Positions 36,483-44,830 of a stretch of DNA of 64,000 nucleotides are shown one piece after another. Every line of letters starts with the position of its first letter. The stretch's first letter is position 1. The notes beneath the pieces were generated by a model. That model was not told where the DNA came from and searched no databases. It worked only from the letters and a program-made list of their open reading frames with translations. The DNA comes from Pelosinus propionicus DSM 13327. GTDB taxonomy: Bacteria; Bacillota; Negativicutes; DSM-13327. The stretch lies in the NCBI RefSeq assembly GCF_900114615.1, contig NZ_FOTS01000002.1, forward strand, positions 110,627 to 174,626, written 5' to 3'. A program made the translations under genes and the position numbers.

Positions 36483-36664
36483 ATCCTTACATTAGTTTGA
36501 CAATTATAACTATTTCTCATTTTTAGTTTTTTACCTTGCATATTTATTGCTTAGCCACTGGACATAATTGCTGCATCCATTTCAACCATAATCTAGATAT
36601 TTTTTTCACACTCGTCTTACAGGATTATTTTGTTTTATTATTCAAATATTTCTACTACAAAAGC
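36483..36664 (-). promoter_or_regulatory. Regulatory region of the pdu operon
   Basis: The 180 bp between the terminator of the response-regulator gene and pduU must hold the pdu promoter. It is very AT-rich and has no strong consensus pair, in keeping with an activated promoter. On the minus strand ACAAAATAAT occurs at 36633-36624; the same motif occurs upstream of the pduN-like gene. The AraC-type response regulator next door is the likely activator. Confidence 0.5.
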
Positions 36665-36696
36665 AAAATAGGACTACTTTACCGTAGTCCTATTTT
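36665..36696. terminator. Bidirectional terminator between the response regulator and pduU
   Basis: AAAATAGGACTAC pairs with GTAGTCCTATTTT around a 6-nt loop, with A and T runs on both sides. It ends the response-regulator transcript, so the pdu operon should have its own promoter. Confidence 0.85.
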
Positions 36697-36776
36697 ATCT
36701 TTCATAATCCTTTTTTATTCAAAATTATCTTTTATTCTTTTTTTGCTTAAATATGGAACTTTTTTGCATTCGTTTT

Positions 36777-38399
36777 TTATTCTTGCTTAGTATTACGAAA
36801 TTCATTTCGATACTGATTTGGTGTCATTCCCATTGTCTGACGAAATACACGGCTAAAATAGCTGGCATCTTGATATCCTACCTCCGCAGCAATTCGCACT
36901 GCCGTAAAATCAGGATTCTGCAGCATTTTTTTGGCTTTTTCAATTCTAACTTTCGTTAGAAAGTCTACAAAATTATATCCTTTTTCTTGTTTGAAAAGCC
37001 TGCTAAAATAAAAAGGACTTAAATGAACCGTTTGAGCAACTTCTTCTAGCGATATATTCTTATGATAGTTTTTTACAATGTAGTCACATGCTTTATTAAT
37101 AACCCTCAAATTCATGCTGCTTCTATTTTCCAGCATATTGTCCATAAAGTGATCCAATGAGGCAAGCATCCATGCCTCTACCTGCGTTTTATTATTACAC
37201 TCGTTCAAGTGATTTATGCAATTTAAATTTAATAGCGTCAATTGTTCTATGTTAGCACCACCTTCCACTGCTGACCGCGACAATACAATTAACAATTCCA
37301 GCACACATGCTTTAATCGTATCCATATTAGCCTTACTAGAAAAAATTCCATCTAATAATTCATGCAGCGCTTCTTTAGCTTGCTTGCGATCACCGCATCT
37401 CACCTTGTCTAACACATTTCGCTCGTAGTGAAAAGGATAGTTAAAAGGTCCTGTAGTCAGATAGGGCACATCCTCTACGTGAATAATCTGGCTATCACCT
37501 AAATAAAATCGCTGCCGCTGCGCATGCAGAGCTTCTAAGTAGGACTTATGAATTTCTCGTGGATCATCGTAATATCGTCCAATTCCAATAGTAATACTGA
37601 TATTCATAGCTTGCGCAATGCACTCTTGTATATCGGCAGCAACTTTATGTGCATTATCTTTTATTCTTTCTTCACTTTCTACTTCAGCAAATCCTAACAA
37701 AACAATCAAATTATCACTGCCAAAAGGAGTAACCAATGCATCATCGCCAGCGACACTAGAAATAAGCTTGTGAATTTTTTGTTTAATCATTTGTTTTTCC
37801 AATTCACTATCACTAGAGGTCAGCTGTTTAAAATTGTCAACATCAATCACTAAGACCACACCAGGATCAACTCTCATTCCCAAGAAACGGGAGCGTTCTT
37901 GAAAATGTTCCATTTCTTTAATATTCCCGGAAATCAAATCATAGACAAAAGACATTTGAATAAAAGGAATGGCATCTTCCACACTTTTTCGTAAGGAAGC
38001 TTCTTCTTGTTTTTTTCGTTTCAATTCCTCCACTCTTTGAATTGTCAGTTCTAATGTATGCATAATATCATCCGGGCGGACAGGTTTTAAGAGATATTCA
38101 ACGACTCCAATGGTTAATGCTTGTTTTGCATAACTGAATTCATCAAAAGCTGTAAGCATGATAATTATTGTATCAGGCGACAAAGCGCGAATGCGCTTTG
38201 CTGCTTCCAGTCCGTTCATTTCCGGCATACGGATATCCATTAACACAATATCTGGTTTGTGCGTTGCAGCAATTTGGACAGCACTCTTCCCATCTCCTGT
38301 TTCGCCAATCACTTTAATAGTAGGACATTTTTGCGAAACAATAAAATGTAACGCCTGTCTTTCTAATTGTTCATCATCTACAATCAATAATGTATACAT
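36777..38399 (-). CDS. Response regulator with AraC-type DNA-binding domain
   Basis: 540 aa. The receiver domain (1-120) has the phospho-acceptor Asp55 in DIVLMDIRMPEMNG and VEYLLKPVRPDD. A middle region of about 300 residues is of YesN type, with a degenerate GGDEF-like PFGSDNLIVLLGF. The C-terminal AraC domain (about 430-535) contains two HTH motifs, ISLEEVAQTVHLSPFYFSRLF and VRIAAEVGYQDASYFSRVF. It lies 24 bp downstream of the PocR-domain kinase and directly upstream of the pdu operon, so it probably activates pdu genes on diol sensing. Confidence 0.92.
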   Translation of the reverse strand: MYTLLIVDDEQLERQALHFIVSQKCPTIKVIGETGDGKSAVQIAATHKPDIVLMDIRMPEMNGLEAAKRIRALSPDTIIIMLTAFDEFSYAKQALTIGVVEYLLKPVRPDDIMHTLELTIQRVEELKRKKQEEASLRKSVEDAIPFIQMSFVYDLISGNIKEMEHFQERSRFLGMRVDPGVVLVIDVDNFKQLTSSDSELEKQMIKQKIHKLISSVAGDDALVTPFGSDNLIVLLGFAEVESEERIKDNAHKVAADIQECIAQAMNISITIGIGRYYDDPREIHKSYLEALHAQRQRFYLGDSQIIHVEDVPYLTTGPFNYPFHYERNVLDKVRCGDRKQAKEALHELLDGIFSSKANMDTIKACVLELLIVLSRSAVEGGANIEQLTLLNLNCINHLNECNNKTQVEAWMLASLDHFMDNMLENRSSMNLRVINKACDYIVKNYHKNISLEEVAQTVHLSPFYFSRLFKQEKGYNFVDFLTKVRIEKAKKMLQNPDFTAVRIAAEVGYQDASYFSRVFRQTMGMTPNQYRNEFRNTKQE

Positions 38400-38423
38400 T
38401 CTTTTCTCCTTGCTAAGCTGCTC

Positions 38424-39635
38424 CTACATCGGACTGTAAGGAAGGCAGATGTAAATACTCGTCCCTTCTCCCAGTTTACTCTCCATTGTAAGGCCGTATT
38501 CATTACCGAAGTAATGCTGAATTCGCTTGTGAACGTTAATAATTCCCAAACCTGTCGTCTGTCCATGAATTTGCTTACGTTTTTCCGCACGAAAAATAGT
38601 TGCAACTTCTTCAGAGGATATCCCAATGCCAGTATCCTTAACAATGAGAATCACATGTTCTCCTTCAAGTCTCCCACTAATTTGAACCACTCCACCTTCC
38701 ACTTTACTTTCCAGTCCGTGAATAATGGCATTCTCTACTAAAGGTTGAAGAGTCAGAGGAGGTATTTTCATTTCCATAATAGACGTATCCACATCAATAA
38801 AGGTCTGTATACGTTCACCAAAACGCATCTTTTGAATGAGCAAATAATCTTTTATCGATTTTACTTCTTGCTCTAAGGTTCTTAATATTTCAATATCACG
38901 CAAATTATTACGTAATAAATCCGATAAAGCATAAACTACTTCCTGAGTCTGACCCGCTCCTTCCAGCATTGCTAAACGAGCGATGGTGTTCAATGTATTA
39001 AATAAAAAATGCGGATTCACCTGAGATTGAAGCGCTTTTAATTCCGTAGCACGAAGCATTGTTTCTAATTCCGCCTTGGCCTTTATCTCTTTTACAAGGT
39101 GCTTCCCGGCAAGATTAGCTACGCCAATTTCTACAATATAATTTGACATTATGTAAATTAGATCAGCTGCTGCCTTTATGCGTTTTTCCGGTACCACTTC
39201 CACAATATCAAAAAATTCGGATAATCGTTCTGCTTCCAGTCCCAAATCTTTTGTACAGCAGAACATATTACTTTTAACATCCTTATCTTCCTGAAGTAAA
39301 ATAACTTGTCCTGCAAGAAATGCACCAATATATTGATTTTCTACAACTATGGGAGCTGCTAAATCTGTCAAACCAGCATGGCATGTATACACAAAAGGTT
39401 TCTGATTACGGCGCCCTCCCTCATCGTCACATTGTACACATCGAGTTAACCCTTGTGGCAAAGAACGAACATAGCTGCAAAATTTCGTAAAGTTGCTGGG
39501 ATTCGTTATCGGATTACCTGCAGGATCAACGATGACTGCCGCTAATCCAGTTGCTTCAGAAAATTTATCTTGTATTTCTTGTAAAATTTGAGTATTGACA
39601 ATTTCGCCTAAGGTAAATCGATTTAATGCTTGCAC
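38424..39635 (-). CDS. PocR-domain sensor histidine kinase (LytS/YesM-type)
   Basis: 403 aa from the GTG at 39635, chosen because AGGGGAGG precedes it by 7 nt; an upstream TTG is less likely. The N-terminal PocR sensory domain (about 8-175) contains FSEATGLAAVIVDPAGNPIT and a cysteine-rich segment (CSYVRSLPQGLTRCVQCD). The kinase core has the H-box LQSQVNPHFLFNTLN, N-box LQPLVENAIIHGLE and G-box VKDTGIGIS. There is no transmembrane segment, so it is a cytosolic sensor. In Salmonella, PocR binds 1,2-propanediol; the same ligand is likely here. Confidence 0.92.
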   Translation of the reverse strand: MQALNRFTLGEIVNTQILQEIQDKFSEATGLAAVIVDPAGNPITNPSNFTKFCSYVRSLPQGLTRCVQCDDEGGRRNQKPFVYTCHAGLTDLAAPIVVENQYIGAFLAGQVILLQEDKDVKSNMFCCTKDLGLEAERLSEFFDIVEVVPEKRIKAAADLIYIMSNYIVEIGVANLAGKHLVKEIKAKAELETMLRATELKALQSQVNPHFLFNTLNTIARLAMLEGAGQTQEVVYALSDLLRNNLRDIEILRTLEQEVKSIKDYLLIQKMRFGERIQTFIDVDTSIMEMKIPPLTLQPLVENAIIHGLESKVEGGVVQISGRLEGEHVILIVKDTGIGISSEEVATIFRAEKRKQIHGQTTGLGIINVHKRIQHYFGNEYGLTMESKLGEGTSIYICLPYSPM

Positions 39636-39665
39636 TAGCAATCCTCCCCTTATCAAAACCTCTAT

Positions 39666-39693
39666 ACTATATCATTTTATTGCTATCATCCAA
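39666..39693 (-). promoter_or_regulatory. Possible promoter of the kinase/regulator genes
   Basis: TTGGAT (39693-39688) and TATAGT (39671-39666), 16 bp apart, lie just upstream of the kinase ribosome site. The -35 is poor. I saw no terminator after cobT, so readthrough from cobT is also possible. Confidence 0.4.
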
Positions 39694-39898
39694 CGGCCAC
39701 TCCATTCCAAGGTCCCCATCTTTGATAAGCAAGGTCTCTTCGAGTGGCTGCATCTTTTGATAAACGACTTCATGCAGCTAATGCAATAAAGATCAGCTGA
39801 ACTAAGCCTTCTTTAACATGATAAGTATTAGATAAAGGGGAAACCAGTTCCTGCAAACAGCAATATTTTACTATATTACAGCAAGTAAAGATAATGCA

Positions 39899-40933
39899 TT
39901 ATACAGCAGCAGTCTTTGCAGAGGCGGATTCACTTAATACAAAATCAGAAAGTCTTGCCATGTTTTGCATTGTGTATGATATGGTTTTCAGCATAGAGAC
40001 CATAAGAATCGCACCTGTGCCCTCACCTAAAGCCATGTTAGCGTGAAGAATCACATCCTCTGCCGGAATATTCCCTAATAATAATGAATAAGCCATACCT
40101 GGTTCTTTTGACATATGAGAAGGAATCCCGTACTTTTCAATTGTTTGGTCTATGCGGAATGCACAAGCATAGGCCACTGCAGTAATAAATCCGTCAATTA
40201 CGAAGGGAACTCCTAATTTGGCACATTGCAGCATTCCTGAACAAATACCTACAATGTCAAATCCACCTACACATCGTAAAATATCTTCAACTTTTTGCAT
40301 TTTATTTTTATGACGCTCAACGCCTTTTGCTACTATATTTCGCTTATGCTTTAAGAACTCATTACTGCTCAACCCTGCCCCGTATCCAACGATAAATTCC
40401 GGAGGCATTCCTGTAAGAGCATGTAAAACAGCCGACGAGGTTGTCGTATTACCAATCCCCATTTCACCAAAAGAGAAGATATTTACTCCTTCCCGCTGTA
40501 TCAGATCTGCTACCATTTTTTCTCCAACAGTCCAAGCTCGATCAAATTCTTCCTGCGTCATAGCTTCTTCTTTCATAAAATTCTTCGTTCCAAAAGCTAC
40601 TTTATGATCTATACCAGCCTCTTGGGCATTATTAATACCAATATCAATCACACTATAAGGGATCTGATTACATTGGCAAAAACAACTTATCGTTGCTTTG
40701 CCATCTGCCATATTCTTGGCTTGCAGATAGGTAATTTCTCCAGGATAATTGACAACGCCTTCCTCAATGACTCCGTTATCAGCCGCAAAGATGATATGAT
40801 GCGGTTTCATCTCCGAACGAATTTCTCCCCATGCCAATATGACTTTCTTGAGATGCTTCTCTAATTTTCCCAAACTCTGAGGTGGCTTAGCCGCCCCATT
40901 CAGCAATTCATCAACTCTGGCTTCCAAATCCAT
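39899..40933 (-). CDS. cobT: Nicotinate-nucleotide-dimethylbenzimidazole phosphoribosyltransferase
   Basis: 344 aa from the ATG at 40933, with AGGAGGGG upstream; the longer open frame is leader. It makes alpha-ribazole phosphate, the lower-ligand nucleotide of cobalamin. Family motifs seen: MDLEARVDELLNGAAKPPQSLG, FAADNGVIEEGV, NIFSFGEMGIGNTTTSSAV and the C-terminal ALGEGTGA. It is controlled by the cobalamin riboswitch at 41140-41327. It supplies part of the cofactor needed by the pdu dehydratase. Confidence 0.96.
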   Translation of the reverse strand: MDLEARVDELLNGAAKPPQSLGKLEKHLKKVILAWGEIRSEMKPHHIIFAADNGVIEEGVVNYPGEITYLQAKNMADGKATISCFCQCNQIPYSVIDIGINNAQEAGIDHKVAFGTKNFMKEEAMTQEEFDRAWTVGEKMVADLIQREGVNIFSFGEMGIGNTTTSSAVLHALTGMPPEFIVGYGAGLSSNEFLKHKRNIVAKGVERHKNKMQKVEDILRCVGGFDIVGICSGMLQCAKLGVPFVIDGFITAVAYACAFRIDQTIEKYGIPSHMSKEPGMAYSLLLGNIPAEDVILHANMALGEGTGAILMVSMLKTISYTMQNMARLSDFVLSESASAKTAAV

Positions 40934-40994
40934 ATCTACCCCTCCTAAAATTATAGTTAAGAAAAATATTAACAAATCCTAAAAAACAAAACAT

Positions 40995-41026
40995 TTTGAA
41001 CCGCGAAGATACGAAGAATAAGAACA
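40995..41026. repeat. Degenerate short repeat in the cobT leader
   Basis: TTTGAACCGCGAAGATACGAAG and following bases resemble the GAACC(G/A)CGAAG-type dispersed repeats found in many Firmicute genomes, and a related degenerate segment lies at 49498-49555. It sits between the riboswitch terminator and cobT. Assignment is from memory and weak. Confidence 0.3.
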
Positions 41027-41055
41027 TAAAATTTAATGAATCGTTTTAAAAAATA

Positions 41056-41094
41056 TACAAAAAAACCTAGCCCAAAAGGCTAGGTTTTTTTGTA
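41056..41094 (-). terminator. Terminator of the cobalamin riboswitch
   Basis: TACAAAAAAACCTAGCC (41056-41072) pairs with GGCTAGGTTTTTTTGTA (41078-41094) around a 5-nt loop. The U run on the minus strand makes it an intrinsic terminator in front of cobT, suiting off-control when cobalamin is bound. Confidence 0.9.
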
Positions 41095-41139
41095 TAAAAA
41101 TCCCATCCTTCTGGCATTACCCCTTACGCGGAGGTAAAT

Positions 41140-41327
41140 GACAGCCATAACAGGCAGGTCTCCTGACTTACGGATCCTTAAAATCCCTGCGCCTTCCTGG
41201 TCTCCCAGTGGCATTTGCAGGACTTTCTCCCCGATTACAGTGGCGCGACCGCGTCGTTTAAGGAATATAATTCCCTTCCGAACTTCCCTATTCTCCTCTA
41301 GCTAAAGAGGCACCTGTTTGGTGGCAA
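41140..41327 (-). ncRNA. Cobalamin riboswitch
   Basis: On the minus strand it starts GCCACCAAACAGGTGCC, continues with a purine-rich GGGAAG..GGAAGGG region, the highly conserved GCCACTG (in GCGCCACTGTAATCGGGG and TGCCACTGGGAGACC) and ends GTCAGGAGACCTGCCTGTT. This is the AdoCbl-binding element. It stands between cobC and cobT and, with the terminator at 41056-41094, controls cobT. Confidence 0.95.
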
Positions 41328-41430
41328 TTTATTATTCTGTTATCACAATAGTACTACAGTTTATCTCATTCTCCTATCTATTATTCGTAGATGAGCAATA
41401 TAATCAAGTAGTTCGTTAAAAAAATCCCAT

Positions 41431-42051
41431 TTAGTCTAAATTAATATTTCTGACATGCCAAGTATCATTCACTAACGCTACTATTGCTCGATTATCAACA
41501 TACTCAATTATATTGATTGCCGAGCTATCCTGCCGCATAGACCACATTTTATCTAAACCAATTGCGAGTGCAGCACAAAGCAGCACTCGCATCGTTCCCC
41601 CGTGGGAAACAAGCACAATGTTCTGCTCTTGATGCTCTTTAATACACTCTTGCAATGCATAAGTTACACGCTGTTTAACAGCCTGAAAACTTTCCCCTTG
41701 AGGCGGACCAAATTCACCAGGCTTATCATACATCGCAGTTAGGATTTCTGACCAATCTTCCATAATCTCCTGATAGGTAAGTCCTTCCCAAATGCCAAAA
41801 TTAATTTCTCGAAATTCAGGCTTCGTTATAACGGACAATCCGTGATACCCGGCGATTGCCTCAGCGGTCTGCTGTGCCCGAAGTAAATCACTGCTATAGA
41901 TTGCGCTAATTTTTTCATTTGCTAAGCGTTTTGCTACTAAATTCCCCTGTCTTACTCCCCTTTCATTTAGTGAAATATCGCTATGCCCTTGATATTTCCC
42001 CTCTTGATTCCAAGAAGTCTGGCCGTGACGCACAAAAATTACCCTAGTCAA
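41431..42051 (-). CDS. cobC: Alpha-ribazole phosphatase (histidine phosphatase family)
   Basis: 206 aa. The N-terminal VIFVRHGQTSWNQEGKYQGH is the RHG phosphatase motif with the catalytic histidine; the second histidine is in VLVSHGGTMRVLL. The neighbours cobS and cobT indicate the alpha-ribazole phosphate phosphatase role in nucleotide-loop assembly, rather than a phosphoglycerate mutase. It lies 18 bp downstream of cobS. Confidence 0.88.
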   Translation of the reverse strand: MTRVIFVRHGQTSWNQEGKYQGHSDISLNERGVRQGNLVAKRLANEKISAIYSSDLLRAQQTAEAIAGYHGLSVITKPEFREINFGIWEGLTYQEIMEDWSEILTAMYDKPGEFGPPQGESFQAVKQRVTYALQECIKEHQEQNIVLVSHGGTMRVLLCAALAIGLDKMWSMRQDSSAINIIEYVDNRAIVALVNDTWHVRNINLD

Positions 42052-42069
42052 TGAATCACCTTCTTTCTG

Positions 42070-42828
42070 CTATGAATAAATAATAAATACCAACAAAGTA
42101 ACAATTTCAGTCAATTCAATCGTCGCTCCATATACATCCCCTGTTAAACCGCCAAGACGTTTACTGACATACTCAGAAAAAAGATATGCAAAAACAATGC
42201 CGATTACTCCACTTGCTATTACAATTTTCCCCAAAGGAATTAATAGCAGTGCTGCTAATATTCCTGCTATAGAAAGGGTATACTTATGTGAAGATTGGTA
42301 AAATGCTTTCCCCAGCCCTTCCGGTCTGGCATAAGGATAAAAAGTTATCGGAATGATAACGGCCGTACGTCCTATAATTGGCATAACTAAAATGGCTAAA
42401 GGCAATAGCCTAGGGTCCATATCCATAATTAACGAATATTTCACAAATATTAGGAGACAAAAAGACATTGCACCAAAGGCACCAACTCTACTGTCTTTCA
42501 TAATTTCTAACATTCTTTCACGAGATTTTCCTGAAAAAACACCATCAATAGTATCCATTAACCCATCACAGTGTAAGCCGCCAGTCAATATGATTTCAAA
42601 CAAAATTACTCCGATGGCCAGAAGGTGTACCGGTACATTTACTCCCCAAAAAGCCTGTGCTCCATACACACTCCCAGCTAATAGCAAACCAATTATCCCA
42701 CCGATAAGAGGAAAATATTTAACGCTCTGACTGAAGCTATCTGGCGACCATTGGGTTTGTGCTTTGATTGGAATTCGTGTCAAAAATTGAAATCCCGTAA
42801 TAAAATCACCAATCACATTTCCAAACAA
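42070..42828 (-). CDS. cobS: Adenosylcobinamide-GDP ribazoletransferase (cobalamin synthase)
   Basis: 252 aa from a TTG at 42828 with GGGAGG 8 nt upstream, which gives the usual CobS N-terminus (GDFITGFQFLTRIPIK). Longer in-frame starts exist up to 42906. Integral membrane enzyme with about six segments; the conserved acidic motif is in GGLHCDGLMDTIDGVFSG, which binds magnesium. It joins alpha-ribazole to AdoCbi-GDP, the last step of B12 synthesis. Confidence 0.94.
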   Translation of the reverse strand: MFGNVIGDFITGFQFLTRIPIKAQTQWSPDSFSQSVKYFPLIGGIIGLLLAGSVYGAQAFWGVNVPVHLLAIGVILFEIILTGGLHCDGLMDTIDGVFSGKSRERMLEIMKDSRVGAFGAMSFCLLIFVKYSLIMDMDPRLLPLAILVMPIIGRTAVIIPITFYPYARPEGLGKAFYQSSHKYTLSIAGILAALLLIPLGKIVIASGVIGIVFAYLFSEYVSKRLGGLTGDVYGATIELTEIVTLLVFIIYS

Positions 42829-42906
42829 AATTTTTGCCTCCCTCGTACCTTGCTGCACTTTCCATAATATAATCATTCCGTAAGGCGAAGTTCCTTTCCT
42901 TCTCAA

Positions 42907-43128
42907 TTTAGATAGTTGGCAATATTTTTTCCTAATGTGTTAATAAATTTCCATACTTTTACTTACTCTTACAACTGGGCAAGAGAAAACACATATAGGT
43001 TCTCCTTTGTTATTTTGTATTGATTTATTGCTCAATCACCAAAACTAGCCATAATAGACCTTGCTGAAATAAAATAGCAATGATATGGTTATTTTAATTA
43101 TGCTGATATAAGGAGGTATACAGAAGCC
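42907..43128. promoter_or_regulatory. Divergent regulatory region, cobS and alcohol dehydrogenase
   Basis: About 220 bp between oppositely directed genes. It holds promoters for both. On the minus strand ACAAAATAAC (43018-43009) resembles the ACAAAATAAT motif found upstream of pduU and the pduN-like gene. No clear sigma-A pair was identified. Confidence 0.45.
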
Positions 43129-44289
43129 ATGAATAAAAAAGTCATCGAATATTTTATGACACCTATTAGTATTCTGGGCGTTGGCTGCTTAGAGCAGATC
43201 GTAAACTATATAAAGCCTATGGCATTTCGAAAGGCTCTTATCGTAAGCGATAAAATCTTAGTGGAAATGAAATTAATTGATAAACTAACAGATGTGTTAA
43301 AAAGCGCAGGTGTATTTTACATCATCCATGATGATGTTTCCCCCAATCCAACAATTCCGCAAGTGGATTATGGCTTAAAATTATTTCAGGATAATGGCTG
43401 TGATTTTCTAATATCCTTTGGCGGAGGTTCACCCCATGACTGCGCTAAAGCGATTGCCCTGCTCGCAACCAATGGAGGAGAAATTAAAAACTATGTAGGA
43501 CTTAATAAATCCAAGAAAACCTCGGCTCCTTTAATTGCCATCAATACAACTGCCGGTACTGGCAGCGAATTGACTCGTTTTTGTGTAATTACAGATGAAA
43601 CAAATCATATTAAAATGACAATTACAGATTGGCATGTAACACCAATTATCGCCGTAAATGATGCAGAACTGATGTTAGGAATGCCGCCGAGTCTTACTGC
43701 CGCTACAGGAATGGATGCATTGACTCATGCGATTGAAGCCTATGTATCTACCAATGCTACCCCTGTGACAGATTGTAAAGCTCTAAAAGCCATTGAACTG
43801 ATTGCTGGTTATCTAAAAGCAGCCTTTTTAAATGGCAGTGATATACATGCCCGAGAAATGATGGTTTATGCTGAATATTTGGCTGGAATTGCTTTTAATA
43901 ACGCCAGCTTAGGTTATGTACATGCTCTAGCACATCAGCTAGGCGGAATGTATAACCTGCCTCATGGCTTAGCCAATTCAATTATGCTGCCTTATGTTGT
44001 CGACTATAATCGCCATGCCGTGCCTGGACACTATGCCTCTATTGCACGCGCTTTAGGCAAAGATACGAAAGATCTCTCTGACGAATCTGCAGCTTTACTG
44101 GCCGTAGCAGCAATCAAAGAGCTAATTCAGGATCTTAATATCCCTAAAACCCTCTCTGAGGTAAAGGGATTTAATGAAAGAGATATTCCAATGCTTGCAG
44201 CAAATGCTCTCAAAGACATCTGCTGCGTAACCAATCCTCGCCAAGGTCCTCAAGAGGATATTGAAGGTATCTTCAGATCAGCTATCTAA
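43129..44289 (+). CDS. Iron-containing alcohol dehydrogenase, probable 1-propanol dehydrogenase (PduQ role)
   Basis: 386-aa group III Fe-dependent alcohol dehydrogenase. NAD-binding GGGSPHDCAKAI, TTAGTGSELTRF and the metal-binding DALTHAIEAYVS and HALAHQLGGMYNLPHG motifs are present. No PduQ gene is inside the pdu operon, and this gene is close to cobS and the vertex protein, so it probably regenerates NAD+ by reducing propionaldehyde. It lacks an encapsulation-like N-terminal helix, like PduQ, which is bound through PduP. A 1,3-propanediol or butanol dehydrogenase is the alternative. Confidence 0.85.
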   Translation: MNKKVIEYFMTPISILGVGCLEQIVNYIKPMAFRKALIVSDKILVEMKLIDKLTDVLKSAGVFYIIHDDVSPNPTIPQVDYGLKLFQDNGCDFLISFGGGSPHDCAKAIALLATNGGEIKNYVGLNKSKKTSAPLIAINTTAGTGSELTRFCVITDETNHIKMTITDWHVTPIIAVNDAELMLGMPPSLTAATGMDALTHAIEAYVSTNATPVTDCKALKAIELIAGYLKAAFLNGSDIHAREMMVYAEYLAGIAFNNASLGYVHALAHQLGGMYNLPHGLANSIMLPYVVDYNRHAVPGHYASIARALGKDTKDLSDESAALLAVAAIKELIQDLNIPKTLSEVKGFNERDIPMLAANALKDICCVTNPRQGPQEDIEGIFRSAI

Positions 44290-44401
44290 AAATAAGACTT
44301 TCCTCTCTTTAAGAAAATAGGACATACTTGAATCACAGAAGCAAACTCCTACTTGTAAAAATATCATTTCCAATGTAATTTCTTTTATATTCATAATGGC
44401 A

Positions 44402-44434
44402 ACACAATATTATTCCATGGTGACACAAAATAAT
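44402..44434 (+). promoter_or_regulatory. Direct-repeat motif upstream of the vertex-protein gene
   Basis: ACACAATATTATT and ACACAAAATAATA begin 21 bp apart, two helical turns, in the region upstream of 44516. This is a layout expected for an AraC-type dimer. A similar word occurs in front of pduU. The region is AT-rich, so chance is possible. Confidence 0.35.
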
Positions 44435-44515
44435 ACAAAGGGAATTGCAATCTTTCATCTAATAAGATTATAGATAAGGTAAACTTAAATCGAAAAAGGA
44501 CTGGGAGGAAATTTT

Positions 44516-44818
44516 ATGTGGCTTGGCAAAGTGGTAGGAACTGTTGTAGCCCCAACCAAAAATGAAAGTTTAGTTGGTAATAAATTGTTAGTGGTTCAAC
44601 CCTTAAATTTAGACGGAATGAACACCATCAGCCTGCAAGTTGCAGTCGATACTGTGGGAGCTGGCAATAGTGATACAGTATTAGTATCCACTGGAAGCTC
44701 TGCACGCCGGGTAATGAACAACGACAATAGTGCAGTTGATGCAGCCATTGTCGGAATTGTAGAAAATATCGATTTAGAAGGTATTTCTAAAGCACAATAT
44801 TGGGTGCAAAAAGGCTAA
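44516..44818 (+). CDS. pduN: Microcompartment vertex protein, EutN/CcmL/PduN family
   Basis: A 100-aa pentameric (BMV) shell protein. MWLGKVVGTVVAPTKNESLVG and the STGSSARRVM and VDAAIVGIVENIDL segments are family hallmarks. Pentamers close the corners of the shell. No other BMV gene is present in the pdu operon, so this is the likely vertex of that compartment although it lies about 8 kb away on the opposite strand. A GGGAGG site precedes the ATG. Confidence 0.93.
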   Translation: MWLGKVVGTVVAPTKNESLVGNKLLVVQPLNLDGMNTISLQVAVDTVGAGNSDTVLVSTGSSARRVMNNDNSAVDAAIVGIVENIDLEGISKAQYWVQKG

Positions 44819-44830
44819 TAGGAGAAAAAT

